Source: Pontibacillus yanchengensis Y32 (GTDB lineage Bacteria > Bacillota > Bacilli > Bacillales > BH030062). Taken from it: a stretch of 64,000 bases of DNA. Location of the stretch: assembly GCF_000770635.1 (NCBI RefSeq), contig NZ_AVBF01000017.1, positions 1 through 64,000 on the forward strand, read 5' to 3'. The notes below the pieces were generated by a model. It saw nothing but the letters and a program-made list of their open reading frames with translations. It searched no databases and had not been told where the DNA came from. Below, piece by piece: positions 29,751 through 38,155 of the stretch. The position numbers and the translations under genes are program-made. The stretch's first letter is position 1. Each line of letters opens with the position of its first letter.

Positions 29751-30878
29751 ATGAGTAAAAAAGACTACTATGAGGTCTTAGGTGTCTCAAAGGACGCATC
29801 AAAAGATGAAATCAAAAAAGCTTATCGTAAGCTAGCAAAGAAATACCACCCAGATGTCAGCGAGGAAGAAAATGCTTCTGATAAATTTAAGGAAGCGCAA
29901 GAGGCATGGGAAGTATTAGGTGACGAACAAAAACGTCAACAATATGATCAATTTGGCCATGCTGGCATGAATGGAGGCTCCCAAGGATTTGGTGGCTTCG
30001 GTGGCGAAGACTTTGGTGGATTTGGTGACATCTTTGATATGTTCTTTGGTGGCGGTGGACGCCGTCGTGATCCAAATGCTCCTCGTAAAGGTGCAGACCT
30101 TCAATATACGATGACATTAGGATTTGAAGAAGCTATCTTTGGTAAGGAAACGGATATTCAAATACCAAAAGAAGAAACATGTGATACGTGTGAAGGTAAT
30201 GGTGCAAAACCAGGCACACAACCTGAAACATGCCCACACTGTAAAGGTGCTGGACAGTTTAACCAAGAGCAAGATACACCATTCGGTCGTATCGTAAACC
30301 GCCGTGTATGTCATTATTGCCAGGGTACTGGTCAGTATGTGAAAGACAAATGTAATACATGCGGTGGAGATGGAAAAGTTAAAACACGTAAAACAATCCA
30401 CATTTCTATTCCAGCAGGCATTGATGAAGGACAACAAATTCGTGTACCTGGTCAAGGTGAGGCTGGCGTAAATGGCGGACCAGCAGGTGACTTGTATGTA
30501 GTTGCTCAAATTCGTCCACATGAATTCTATCAGCGTGAAGGCGATCATATTTTCTGCGAGATGCCACTTACGTTTACACAAGCAGCACTAGGTGATGAAA
30601 TTGAAGTCCCTACTGTACACGGGAAAGTAAAACTTAAGATTCCTGCAGGCACTCAACACGGTAAAACATTCCGCTTGAAGGATAAAGGTGCTCCTGACGT
30701 CCGTGGTCGTGGTCATGGTGACCAGCATGTTAAGATTCGTATAGTTACACCAACAAACTTAACAGATCGTCAGAAAGAGCTACTTCGTGAATTCCATGAA
30801 ATCAGTGGAAACGAAGCTACAGAAGAACAACATGGAAACATTTTCCAACGTGTGAAGCGAGCGTTTAAAGGCGAATAA
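29751..30878 (+). CDS. dnaJ: chaperone protein DnaJ (Hsp40)
   Basis: Type I Hsp40 of 375 residues that delivers clients to DnaK and stimulates its ATPase. The J domain carries HPD at 33-35, followed by a Gly/Phe-rich region ([22 protein letters not shown]), given here as about residues 76-100, then four CxxCxGxG zinc repeats ([32 protein letters not shown]) and the C-terminal substrate domains. Confidence 0.98.
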   Translation: MSKKDYYEVLGVSKDASKDEIKKAYRKLAKKYHPDVSEEENASDKFKEAQEAWEVLGDEQKRQQYDQFGHAGMNGGSQGFGGFGGEDFGGFGDIFDMFFGGGGRRRDPNAPRKGADLQYTMTLGFEEAIFGKETDIQIPKEETCDTCEGNGAKPGTQPETCPHCKGAGQFNQEQDTPFGRIVNRRVCHYCQGTGQYVKDKCNTCGGDGKVKTRKTIHISIPAGIDEGQQIRVPGQGEAGVNGGPAGDLYVVAQIRPHEFYQREGDHIFCEMPLTFTQAALGDEIEVPTVHGKVKLKIPAGTQHGKTFRLKDKGAPDVRGRGHGDQHVKIRIVTPTNLTDRQKELLREFHEISGNEATEEQHGNIFQRVKRAFKGE

Positions 30879-30908
30879 GAATTAAAAAGTAAAGTGAGTT
30901 GATCCCCA

Positions 30909-31847
30909 TTGAAATGGTCAGAACTATGTATTCATACCACAAATGAAGCAATAGAGCCGATTTCGAATATTTTGCATGAAGCAGGAGCAAGTGGTGTCGT
31001 AATAGAGGATCCACAAGATTTAGTCAAAGAACGTGACACATTTATGGGTGAAATCTACGAGCTTAATCCAGAAGACTATCCAGAGGAAGGTGTGTATGTT
31101 AAAGCATACCTTCCTGTTAATAGCTTCTTAGCGGAGACTGTAGAGGAAATTAAAGAAGCCATCAATAACCTGATCATCCATGAAATTGACCTTGGTCATA
31201 ATAAGGTTACCATGAGTGAATTGGATGAAGAGGATTGGGCAACGGCTTGGAAAAAATATTATAAGCCTGTAAAGATCTCTGAAACATTTACAATTATTCC
31301 AACATGGGAAGACTATCAGCGTGTATCCAGTGATGAGATTATTATGGAATTAGATCCTGGGATGGCTTTTGGTACAGGTACTCACCCTACAACTGTTCTA
31401 AGCATCCAAGCAATTGAACAATATATTCAAAAAGATGACACCATTATTGATGTAGGGACTGGATCAGGGGTATTAAGTATTGCTTCTGTTCTACTTGGAG
31501 CTAAAGAAGTGTATGCGTATGATTTAGATGATGTGGCAGTGAAAAGTACAACCATTAATTCCGAGTTGAATAGTGTAGAACACAAAGTACATGCCAAACA
31601 AAATAATTTATTAGATAATGTAGATTATCAAGCTGATATGATCGTAGCAAATATCTTAGCTGAAATTATTGTTCGTTTCACAGATAAGGCTTATGAAAAC
31701 TTGAAGTCAGGTGGATACTTTATATCTTCAGGAATTATCCAAAACAAACGCCAAGACGTAAAAGACCAACTAGTAAAATCAGGTTTTGAAGTAGTAGAAA
31801 CGAATCAAATGGAAGATTGGACATGTATCATAGCAAGAAAACCATAA
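30909..31847 (+). CDS. prmA: ribosomal protein L11 methyltransferase
   Basis: A 312-residue SAM-dependent enzyme that methylates ribosomal protein L11. The C-terminal catalytic domain has GMAFGTGTHPTT, the SAM-binding VDVGTGSGVLSI-type motif (IIDVGTGSGVLSIAS) and NILAEII. The start appears to be TTG at 30909, giving the conserved MKWSEL N-terminus seen in Bacillus PrmA. It follows dnaJ by 30 bp, as in B. subtilis. Confidence 0.95.
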   Translation: MKWSELCIHTTNEAIEPISNILHEAGASGVVIEDPQDLVKERDTFMGEIYELNPEDYPEEGVYVKAYLPVNSFLAETVEEIKEAINNLIIHEIDLGHNKVTMSELDEEDWATAWKKYYKPVKISETFTIIPTWEDYQRVSSDEIIMELDPGMAFGTGTHPTTVLSIQAIEQYIQKDDTIIDVGTGSGVLSIASVLLGAKEVYAYDLDDVAVKSTTINSELNSVEHKVHAKQNNLLDNVDYQADMIVANILAEIIVRFTDKAYENLKSGGYFISSGIIQNKRQDVKDQLVKSGFEVVETNQMEDWTCIIARKP

Positions 31848-31894
31848 AAAGTTTTAAAAGGTAACCCCTTTTGAGCTAAAAGGCAGGGACTATC

Positions 31895-32647
31895 ATGCAA
31901 CGTTATTTTGTATCGTCATCAGGTTGGGAGCATCAACATGTAACTCTAACGGGTGAGGACGTTCATCATATTACCAAAGTAATGCGGATGAAGACAGATG
32001 ATGAAATTATTTGTTGTACACCTGAAGGACAGGCTGCACTGTGTAAAATCATCGAAATAACTCATGACATGGTAACCTGTTACATAGTAAAATGGTTAGA
32101 TGAAGACAAGGAACTTCCTGCCCAGGTTACCATCGTTCAAGGTTTACCAAAAGGAGATAAAATGGAGCTTGTGATTCAAAAGGGAACCGAATTAGGTGCT
32201 AGTCGTTTTATCCCTTTTGAAGCAGAGCGCTCTATTGTGAAATGGGATGCGAAAAAAGCACAAAAGAAACAAGAACGCTATCAAAAAATAGCTAAAGAGG
32301 CTAGTGAACAATCCCATCGCACAATGATACCAACAGTTACACAGCTTTCAAATTTAAAGCAACTGATTGAAGAAGGTCATGATTATGATTGGAAGCTCAT
32401 TGCGTATGAGGATGAAGCAAAGGCCCCATCTTTTCGTTCTCTAAAAGAAGTAATCCCCTTTATAAAACCGTCAGAACGTGTAATGGTTGTTATAGGGCCA
32501 GAAGGTGGATTTAGTGAAAATGAGGTTCATCAGTTAACAGAAGCTTCTTTCTTATCCGTAAGATTAGGTCCAAGAATACTTCGAACTGAAACTGCGCCAG
32601 CCTACATTTTATCAGCTATCTCTTACCAACTAGAAGAATTGAGGTGA
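31895..32647 (+). CDS. rsmE: 16S rRNA (uracil(1498)-N3)-methyltransferase
   Basis: A 250-residue SPOUT-superfamily enzyme that methylates U1498 of 16S rRNA. An N-terminal PUA-like part is followed by the trefoil-knot domain with KGDKMELVIQKGTELGA, the SAM-loop IGPEGGFSENEV and the terminal RLGPRILRTETAPAYIL. It ends 4 bp before mtaB, so both are likely cotranscribed. Confidence 0.97.
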   Translation: MQRYFVSSSGWEHQHVTLTGEDVHHITKVMRMKTDDEIICCTPEGQAALCKIIEITHDMVTCYIVKWLDEDKELPAQVTIVQGLPKGDKMELVIQKGTELGASRFIPFEAERSIVKWDAKKAQKKQERYQKIAKEASEQSHRTMIPTVTQLSNLKQLIEEGHDYDWKLIAYEDEAKAPSFRSLKEVIPFIKPSERVMVVIGPEGGFSENEVHQLTEASFLSVRLGPRILRTETAPAYILSAISYQLEELR

Positions 32648-32651
32648 CGAT

Positions 32652-34010
32652 ATGTCAACAGTAGCTTTTCATACATTAGGTTGTAAGGTTAACCATTATG
32701 AAACTGAAGCGATTTGGAATTTGTTTAAAGAAGAAGGGTACGAGCGTGTTGAATTTGATCATCAAGCGGATGTCTATGTAATCAACACATGTACCGTAAC
32801 GAATACAGGTGATAAGAAAAGTCGTCAAATGATTCGTCGTGCGATTCGTAAGAATGATAATGCGGTTATATGTGTAACAGGTTGTTATGCTCAAACCTCT
32901 CCAGCTGAGATTATGGAAATCCCAGGTGTAGATATTGTGGTTGGTACACAAGATCGTAAAAAGATGTTAGATTATATCGAGCAGTTTAAAGAAGAACGTC
33001 AACCTATTAATGGCGTCTCAAATATTATGAAAACACGTATTTTCGAGGAAATGGATGTACCAGCATTTACAGATCGTACCCGTGCATCACTCAAAATACA
33101 AGAGGGCTGTAATAACTTCTGTACATTTTGTATTATTCCTTGGGCTCGTGGACTAATGCGTTCAAGAGATCCTGAAGATGTTATTCAACAAGCACAACAA
33201 CTTGTAGACGCTGGTTACAAAGAGATTGTGTTAACCGGTATTCACACAGGTGGTTATGGTGAAGATATGAAAGAGTATAACTTAGCCAAGCTACTGCGAG
33301 AGTTGGATGAGCGTGTCAACGGACTTAAACGAATTCGCATTTCATCTATTGAAGCTAGTCAAATTACCGATGAAGTGATTGAGGTTCTGAATGATTCGGA
33401 CAAAATTGTTCGCCATTTACACATACCGTTACAGTCAGGTTCTAATACTGTGTTAAAACGTATGCGTCGTAAGTACACAACAGAGTATTATAAAGAACGT
33501 ATCGATCGAATCAAAAAAGCTCTTCCAGGTTTGGCTATTACATCAGATGTTATTGTAGGTTTTCCTGGTGAAACAGAAGAAGAGTTTATGGAAACGTATC
33601 GTTACATTCAAGAAATTGGATATTCTGAGTTGCATGTGTTCCCTTATTCCAAACGTACAGGTACACCAGCAGCGCGTATGAATGACCAAGTAGATGATGA
33701 AATTAAAAATGAACGTGTTCATCAGTTAATTGAGCTATCCAATCAACAAGCGAAAGAATATGCTTCCACTTATGAAGGGGAAGTACTGGAAGTAATCCCT
33801 GAAGAAAAGTTTAAAGATGATGAAAACGATCGTCGTTACGTAGGTTACACAGATAACTATCTTAAGGTGATATTTGAAGCAGACGAAGAAATGGTTGGAG
33901 AAATTGTGCGGGTAAAAATTACACACGCCGGGTATCCTTATAATGCAGGAGAATTTGTACGTGTGTTAGACGCCCCGAAATTAAATGAGAAGTTAAAAAT
34001 GTCTTCCTAA
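32652..34010 (+). CDS. mtaB: tRNA t6A37 methylthiotransferase MtaB
   Basis: Radical SAM enzyme of 452 residues converting t6A37 to ms2t6A in tRNA. The N-terminal MTTase domain holds cluster cysteines (HTLGCKVN, NTCTVT, GCYAQ), the radical SAM centre is CNNFCTFC, and a C-terminal TRAM domain follows. Equivalent to B. subtilis YqeV. GAGGTGA precedes the ATG. Last gene of the extended heat-shock operon. Confidence 0.96.
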   Translation: MSTVAFHTLGCKVNHYETEAIWNLFKEEGYERVEFDHQADVYVINTCTVTNTGDKKSRQMIRRAIRKNDNAVICVTGCYAQTSPAEIMEIPGVDIVVGTQDRKKMLDYIEQFKEERQPINGVSNIMKTRIFEEMDVPAFTDRTRASLKIQEGCNNFCTFCIIPWARGLMRSRDPEDVIQQAQQLVDAGYKEIVLTGIHTGGYGEDMKEYNLAKLLRELDERVNGLKRIRISSIEASQITDEVIEVLNDSDKIVRHLHIPLQSGSNTVLKRMRRKYTTEYYKERIDRIKKALPGLAITSDVIVGFPGETEEEFMETYRYIQEIGYSELHVFPYSKRTGTPAARMNDQVDDEIKNERVHQLIELSNQQAKEYASTYEGEVLEVIPEEKFKDDENDRRYVGYTDNYLKVIFEADEEMVGEIVRVKITHAGYPYNAGEFVRVLDAPKLNEKLKMSS

Positions 34011-34016
34011 CGTAGA

Positions 34017-34052
34017 AAACCCCTTGCTGTCATAATCGGTAAGGGGTTTATT
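34017..34052 (+). terminator. terminator of the hrcA-mtaB operon
   Basis: Stem AAACCCCTT/AAGGGGTTT with a 15-nt loop, 7 bp after the mtaB stop. Confidence 0.85.
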
Positions 34053-34094
34053 AATGGTGAGGATAGCATTGTGTAGGTAATGGTAATAAGAGTT

Positions 34095-34121
34095 ATAGCA
34101 TTTTTTTTATGAGAATGCTAT
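34095..34121. promoter_or_regulatory. inverted repeat upstream of deoC, possible operator
   Basis: ATAGCATT and AATGCTAT form a perfect 8-bp inverted repeat with 11-nt spacing, about 45 bp upstream of deoC. Size and place would fit an operator for a nucleoside-responsive repressor such as DeoR, but the repressor is not in this window. Confidence 0.35.
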
Positions 34122-34164
34122 TATAGAAGAGGTACGTACAACTACGGTTTGAAAGGATGATACA

Positions 34165-34836
34165 ATGGATACAAAAATGGCCAAGATGATTGATCATACT
34201 CAATTAAAGCCTGATACTAAACAAGAAAAAATAGAACAAATTTGTAATGAAGCGAAGGAATACGGTTTCGCTTCCGTATGTGTAAATCCATACTGGGTAC
34301 CACTTTGCTATGATCTTCTTAAAGATACAGACGTTAAAGTGTGTACAGTTATTGGATTTCCATTAGGTGCTACAACAACTGAAATGAAAGCCTATGAAAC
34401 GAAGCAAGCCATTGAAAATGGTGCAACTGAAGTGGATATGGTTATCAATATCGGAGCACTTAAGAGCGAAGATTATGAAGCTGTAAAAGCAGATATTGAA
34501 GCTGTTGTTCGAGCTACAGAAGGAAAAGCTCTTACAAAAGTAATTATCGAAACATCTCTTCTTACAGATGACGAGAAAGTAAAAGCTTGTCAGCTGGCTA
34601 AAGAAGCAGAAGCAGATTTTGTTAAAACATCTACTGGTTTCTCTGGTGGCGGCGCTACAGTAGAAGACGTTCGCTTAATGAGAGAAACAGTTGGACCAGA
34701 TATGGGTGTTAAAGCTTCTGGTGGCGTACGTGACCGCGAAGGTGCAGACGCAGTAATCGAAGCCGGAGCAACTCGTATCGGCGCAAGTGCAGGAATGCAA
34801 ATCGTTTCAGGTGGACAAGGTACTTCTGATTACTAA
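34165..34836 (+). CDS. deoC: deoxyribose-phosphate aldolase
   Basis: Cleaves 2-deoxyribose 5-phosphate to glyceraldehyde 3-phosphate and acetaldehyde in deoxynucleoside breakdown. The 223-residue TIM-barrel enzyme shows the Schiff-base lysine in FVKTSTGFS (K154), [13 protein letters not shown] and [22 protein letters not shown] lies upstream. It stands alone between mtaB and the Na/Pi transporter, a place where B. subtilis has no deoC (recalled), so it is probably a local insertion or rearrangement. Confidence 0.97.
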   Translation: MDTKMAKMIDHTQLKPDTKQEKIEQICNEAKEYGFASVCVNPYWVPLCYDLLKDTDVKVCTVIGFPLGATTTEMKAYETKQAIENGATEVDMVINIGALKSEDYEAVKADIEAVVRATEGKALTKVIIETSLLTDDEKVKACQLAKEAEADFVKTSTGFSGGGATVEDVRLMRETVGPDMGVKASGGVRDREGADAVIEAGATRIGASAGMQIVSGGQGTSDY

Positions 34837-34864
34837 TATCACACATCATAGAAATATGTTGACT

Positions 34865-34913
34865 AAAAACGCATGGGATACTCCGATATTGGAGCTCATG
34901 CGTTTTTTTTTTT
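34865..34913 (+). terminator. terminator of deoC
   Basis: Stem AAAAACGCATG/CATGCGTTTTT with an internal GGA-type stem and a long U-tract, shortly after the deoC stop. Confidence 0.9.
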
Positions 34914-34972
34914 GGAGACTGGAATAAGCGGAAATTTGATGATTGGGAAAAAGTAATGTTAGTACAAACATC

Positions 34973-35240
34973 ATTCAAAATAAGAGGCATAATCTTGAAG
35001 ACTTGGATTTGAGATAAATTCAGTTTTTTTAGCAATGAATTGGCAAATAAAGAGGGATGTTTCCGTAGCTTTTTGAGAATAAAGGTGGCCGTGGAACAAC
35101 TCGCGTCCTCCCGGCGAGCTGGCAAGCCTCCTCAAGCCCAAAATCGGGGCTTTCCGGGGTCTCGCCTACCTCTTTCTCCGGCGGGAGTCTCCTTGTTCCA
35201 CGGCCACCTTTGCTGTTTTGGGAGGGACGGAAACATGGCC
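34973..35240 (+). repeat. long-hairpin repeat element, copy A1
   Basis: A palindromic element with an outer arm pair (35057-35066 with 35227-35236) and a perfect 19-bp inner arm pair (35081-35099 with 35193-35211). The core carries GGCGAGCTGGCAAG and CTACCTCTTTCTCC, common in intergenic repeats of Bacillaceae. The left end holds AATCTTGAAGACTTGGA. Copy A2 at 62612-62878 is the same sequence inverted. Open reading frames here are by-products of the GC-rich palindrome, not genes. Confidence 0.85.
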
Positions 35241-35260
35241 GGAAAAGGGAGTTTTAGGTT

Positions 35261-35548
35261 GTCGCTCCTATTTTGGAAGAGTTGATCTGAATTTGGCGAG
35301 AGTTGCTCCAAAAATCAAGAAGTCGATACTTTTTTCAGAAACTCGTTCCTAATTTCGAAAGCTCGCTAAAAAAGGACTTCATGCACCCTAGCGCAAATCC
35401 GACATTGGTTGCGACGGCGCATGTCAACAAAATTGTGGTCGCTCCTGATTTTTATAAGTAGCTCCTTAAATCTCGCTCCTAAATTTCGAAAGTTGCTCCT
35501 GTTTTTCGAATCTTGCTCCAAAAGTAGGAAAAGTCGCTCCAGATCCAT
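35261..35548. repeat. degenerate tandem array with 20-bp period
   Basis: Five successive 20-bp units from 35261 to about 35365, then about five and a half from about 35438 to 35548, share a loose consensus near AGTCGCTCCTAATTTTCGAA. Examples are 35341-35360, 35471-35490, 35491-35510 and 35511-35530, which are in exact 20-bp register. About 70 bp of unrelated sequence interrupts the array. It lies between hairpin elements A1 and B1. Confidence 0.8.
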
Positions 35549-35611
35549 ATAGTTAAGGAATAGGTCACTACTACGCATAACAAACTTGATCAATTTTATG
35601 GTAATTGAGGT

Positions 35612-35841
35612 CGCAGGTCCGATCGCAACATATTGGCAGGGTTGGGTGGGAAACGACGAGACTCCCGCGGGAGAAAGAGGTAGGCAAGATCCCCTGAGGG
35701 TGATTTCCCCGAAGGTAGCTTGCCAGCTCGCCCGCAGGACGCAAGTTGTTTCCCATCCAACCCTATTCATTTTAAAGTATCGGACCTATCCCAACATATC
35801 TCGACTTCAAGTCCTCAATATAATGGGGCGATTATAGAATA
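35612..35841 (-). repeat. long-hairpin repeat element, copy B1
   Basis: Shares the GAGACTCCCGCGGGAGAAAG and GGTAGCTTGCCAGCTCGCC core with copy A1 but has different arms: 35639-35655 pairs with 35747-35763 (one mismatch), and an outer pair ends in GGTCCGAT/ATCGGACC. Its outer end (right side here) carries the inverted form of the GACTTG...GAGAT motif of A1. Copy B2 at 62150-62386 is in the other orientation. Confidence 0.82.
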
Positions 35842-35886
35842 AGGATCAATACAATTAAGAAGTGAATGAAGTGCTTCTGTGAAATT

Positions 35887-36822
35887 TTACCTTATTTCTT
35901 TTTTTCCATGAACCAATAACACAAAAGATGTAAATTGTTTAAGAAATGGAAGCACAACAATAGATGAAATAACATTAAACAGTACCGAAATATGTGCTAG
36001 TTGTTGCATTGGTGTGTTAGCTAACCAGCCTGAAACCATAGCCATCTCCTCTAAAAATGGTGCAAATATCAAGACACCAATCACGTTTAACCAAATATGG
36101 GCCATCGCTACAAGTTTAGCCTCCTGATTGCTTCCAAGAGATGCGAGCCATGCGGTAATACATGTCCCAATATTGGCTCCAAGCATGATTCCTATAGCGG
36201 AGGGCATCGTAAATAACCCTTCATTAAGAAATGACATGGCTATACCCGTGGAAGCAGTGGATGATTGTATGATGGCTGTTAAGACCGTGCCTACAGCAAT
36301 ACTTAATGATGGGAAAAGATTTGTGAAGGCTAACATATCTTGAATAATAGGAAGTTGTTGAATAGGCTGTGCAAGTGTGGAGAATCCATGTAAGGCTACA
36401 AACATCGTACCTAAGCCAAATAAGATACCACCAGTACCAAATAAAACGGGCTTTCGAAAAAATAGTAGAATACATCCAAGCACTAACATCGGCCATATAG
36501 GTATATTATGTGAAAGGGAGAGCAATTCAAGGGTAACTGTTGTACCGATGTTAGCACCTAACATTATTCCAATTGACTGCTTAAACGATAGAGCACCAAC
36601 GGCTACTAGACCAACTGTAATAATCATGGTACAAGAACTACTCTGTAAAATACCTGTTACGACAATTCCAGTAAGCATTCCTTTGATTGGGTGGTCAGCA
36701 AAAAGAGCTAGGAGGCTCTTCATCCTATGATAAGAAAGCTGGTACAACCCTATTCTTAATATAGTCATTCCAAATAAAAACATAATGATAAATACAGTCA
36801 AGAGAGTTAGTATATCCCCCAT
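35887..36822 (-). CDS. yqeW: Na/Pi cotransporter family protein YqeW
   Basis: A 311-residue membrane protein of the NptA/YjbB type with two inverted halves. Each half has the sodium/phosphate-binding QSS motif: ILQSSSCTMI (Q60-S63) and IIQSSTAST near residue 165, plus GANIGT in both halves (MLGANIGTTVTLE and MLGANIGTCITAW). No PhoU domain is attached. In B. subtilis yqeW has the same neighbours (yqeV, rpsU). Phosphate uptake or export driven by sodium is inferred. Confidence 0.92.
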   Translation of the reverse strand: MGDILTLLTVFIIMFLFGMTILRIGLYQLSYHRMKSLLALFADHPIKGMLTGIVVTGILQSSSCTMIITVGLVAVGALSFKQSIGIMLGANIGTTVTLELLSLSHNIPIWPMLVLGCILLFFRKPVLFGTGGILFGLGTMFVALHGFSTLAQPIQQLPIIQDMLAFTNLFPSLSIAVGTVLTAIIQSSTASTGIAMSFLNEGLFTMPSAIGIMLGANIGTCITAWLASLGSNQEAKLVAMAHIWLNVIGVLIFAPFLEEMAMVSGWLANTPMQQLAHISVLFNVISSIVVLPFLKQFTSFVLLVHGKKEIR

Positions 36823-37072
36823 AGTTGTTCTTCACCCCTATATCATCATATGGACAAGGGGGTAAATCATGAGTGAATTTTTTAAACATTTAGCAATTTG
36901 TCGTGAGTAGACATATGTAGACATGCGGATATTTAAAATCCCTCTTAATAATCAAATAGAAAAAAGTTGAACTAACCATTGGAATATATTATAATTGCAA
37001 AAGGCATATGTCGAGTAAGAACATGTGCAATATTTTGAAACTGTCTTTTTGCTTTGGAGGGAGGGAAATAGC

Positions 37073-37246
37073 ATGTCAAATAATACTCGCGTACGTAAAA
37101 ACGAGAACCTTGAAGATGCTCTTCGTCGCTTCAAGAAAAGTGTATCTAAGAATGGTACATTAGCTGAGTACAAAAAACGTGAACATTACGAAAAACCAAG
37201 TGTTCGTCGTAAGAAGAAGTCTGAAGCTGCTAGAAAGCGTAAATAA
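37073..37246 (+). CDS. rpsU: 30S ribosomal protein S21
   Basis: A 57-residue basic protein with the family features [26 protein letters not shown] and the Lys/Arg-rich tail [22 protein letters not shown] precedes the ATG at 37073. It forms a short operon with yqeY, as in B. subtilis. Confidence 0.98.
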   Translation: MSNNTRVRKNENLEDALRRFKKSVSKNGTLAEYKKREHYEKPSVRRKKKSEAARKRK

Positions 37247-37261
37247 GAGGGTGTAAACTCA

Positions 37262-37708
37262 ATGTCATTACTTGAACGTCTTAACCAAGATATGAAACAA
37301 GCTTTAAAGAGTAAAGACAAAGAAAAGCTTTCTGTCATTCGAATGGTGAAAGCATCTTTACAAAATGAAGCTTTAAAACTTGGGAAGGGCGATTTATCTG
37401 AGGAAGAAGAATTAACTGTTTTATCTCGTGAGTTAAAACAACGAAAAGATTCCCTCCAGGAGTTTAAAGATGCAGGTCGTGAAGATCTAGCTGAAAAACA
37501 AGTAAGAGAAATTGAAATTATTGAATCATATATGCCTTCTCAGCTTTCTGAAGACGAGCTTGATGAGATCGTAAAAGAAACGATTAGCGAACTTGGAGCG
37601 ACTTCTAAGAAAGACATGGGCAAGGTGATGAGCGCTGTTATGCCTAAAGTGAAAGGTAAAGCGGATGGCTCTCAAGTAAATCAACTTGTACAAAAACATC
37701 TATCTTAA
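37262..37708 (+). CDS. yqeY: GatB/YqeY domain protein
   Basis: A 148-residue protein equal to the C-terminal helical domain of GatB, the tRNA amidotransferase subunit. Features are [15 protein letters not shown], the [13 protein letters not shown] stretch and [24 protein letters not shown] in two conserved blocks. Related domains bind tRNA; the exact role is not known. It lies 15 bp after rpsU. Confidence 0.95.
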   Translation: MSLLERLNQDMKQALKSKDKEKLSVIRMVKASLQNEALKLGKGDLSEEEELTVLSRELKQRKDSLQEFKDAGREDLAEKQVREIEIIESYMPSQLSEDELDEIVKETISELGATSKKDMGKVMSAVMPKVKGKADGSQVNQLVQKHLS

Positions 37709-37710
37709 TA

Positions 37711-37739
37711 AAAAAACCGCCAGCTTGGCGGTTTTTTTG
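37711..37739 (+). terminator. terminator of rpsU-yqeY
   Basis: Stem AAAAAACCGCCA/TGGCGGTTTTTT with a 3-nt loop, right after the yqeY stop. Confidence 0.93.
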
Positions 37740-38034
37740 TATAGGATGGAAATGATAAAATTCAATGCTTGTGTATAACTAAAAAGAGTGAAGTGGCCGC
37801 GTCCAGCTCCAGCGCCCAGCGACTAGCAAACTTCCTGCACCTCCTTACGATAAGTCAACATCGAATCGCTGTGGCTCTTCGTGTTTCCTTTATCTCATAC
37901 GGGCTAAAGGGAAGTTCGATTAGTATCGCTACGTCACGTAGCAACATCGAACCAACCCACGTCGTGTGGGCAGCAGTTTGAGCGTCGCTAGACTGGCGCC
38001 CCGAGCTTTTGTTCTATAGGATGGAAAAGATAAA
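37740..38034. repeat. interspersed repeat flanked by 20-bp direct repeats
   Basis: The element at 37797-38022 begins GTCCAGCTCCAGCGCCCAGC and ends CTGGCGCCCCGAGCTTTTGT, the typical ends of a widespread Bacillaceae intergenic repeat. Sequences at 37740-37759 and 38015-38034 are direct repeats matching at 19 of 20 positions (TATAGGATGGAAAxGATAAA), which bracket it. No gene is present. A worn copy lies at 22432-22553. Confidence 0.75.
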
Positions 38035-38155
38035 CCACTGAGCTATTGTTCACCTTGTGTTAATAATGTGTATATTTGTTATATACAAGTTAATTTTTTG
38101 AAACGTTTTCGTATATCCTATCGTATAGAGGGTTAAGAAAGAAAGGAGGGTGGCA

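Noticed and set aside
35040-35837. Several open frames on both strands around 35.0-35.8 kb
   Set aside because: All lie inside hairpin elements A1/B1 or the tandem array; GC-rich palindromes give open frames on both strands by chance, and similar peptides recur at 62 kb because the repeat recurs.
36869-36910. 13-codon frame with a good ribosome site (starts MSEFFKHLAI)
   Set aside because: Very short, no recognised family, and the AAGGGGG may belong to random sequence upstream of rpsU; not enough to call a gene.
37769-37981. Plus-strand open frame of 70 codons after yqeY
   Set aside because: It is a translation of the interspersed repeat at 37797-38022.
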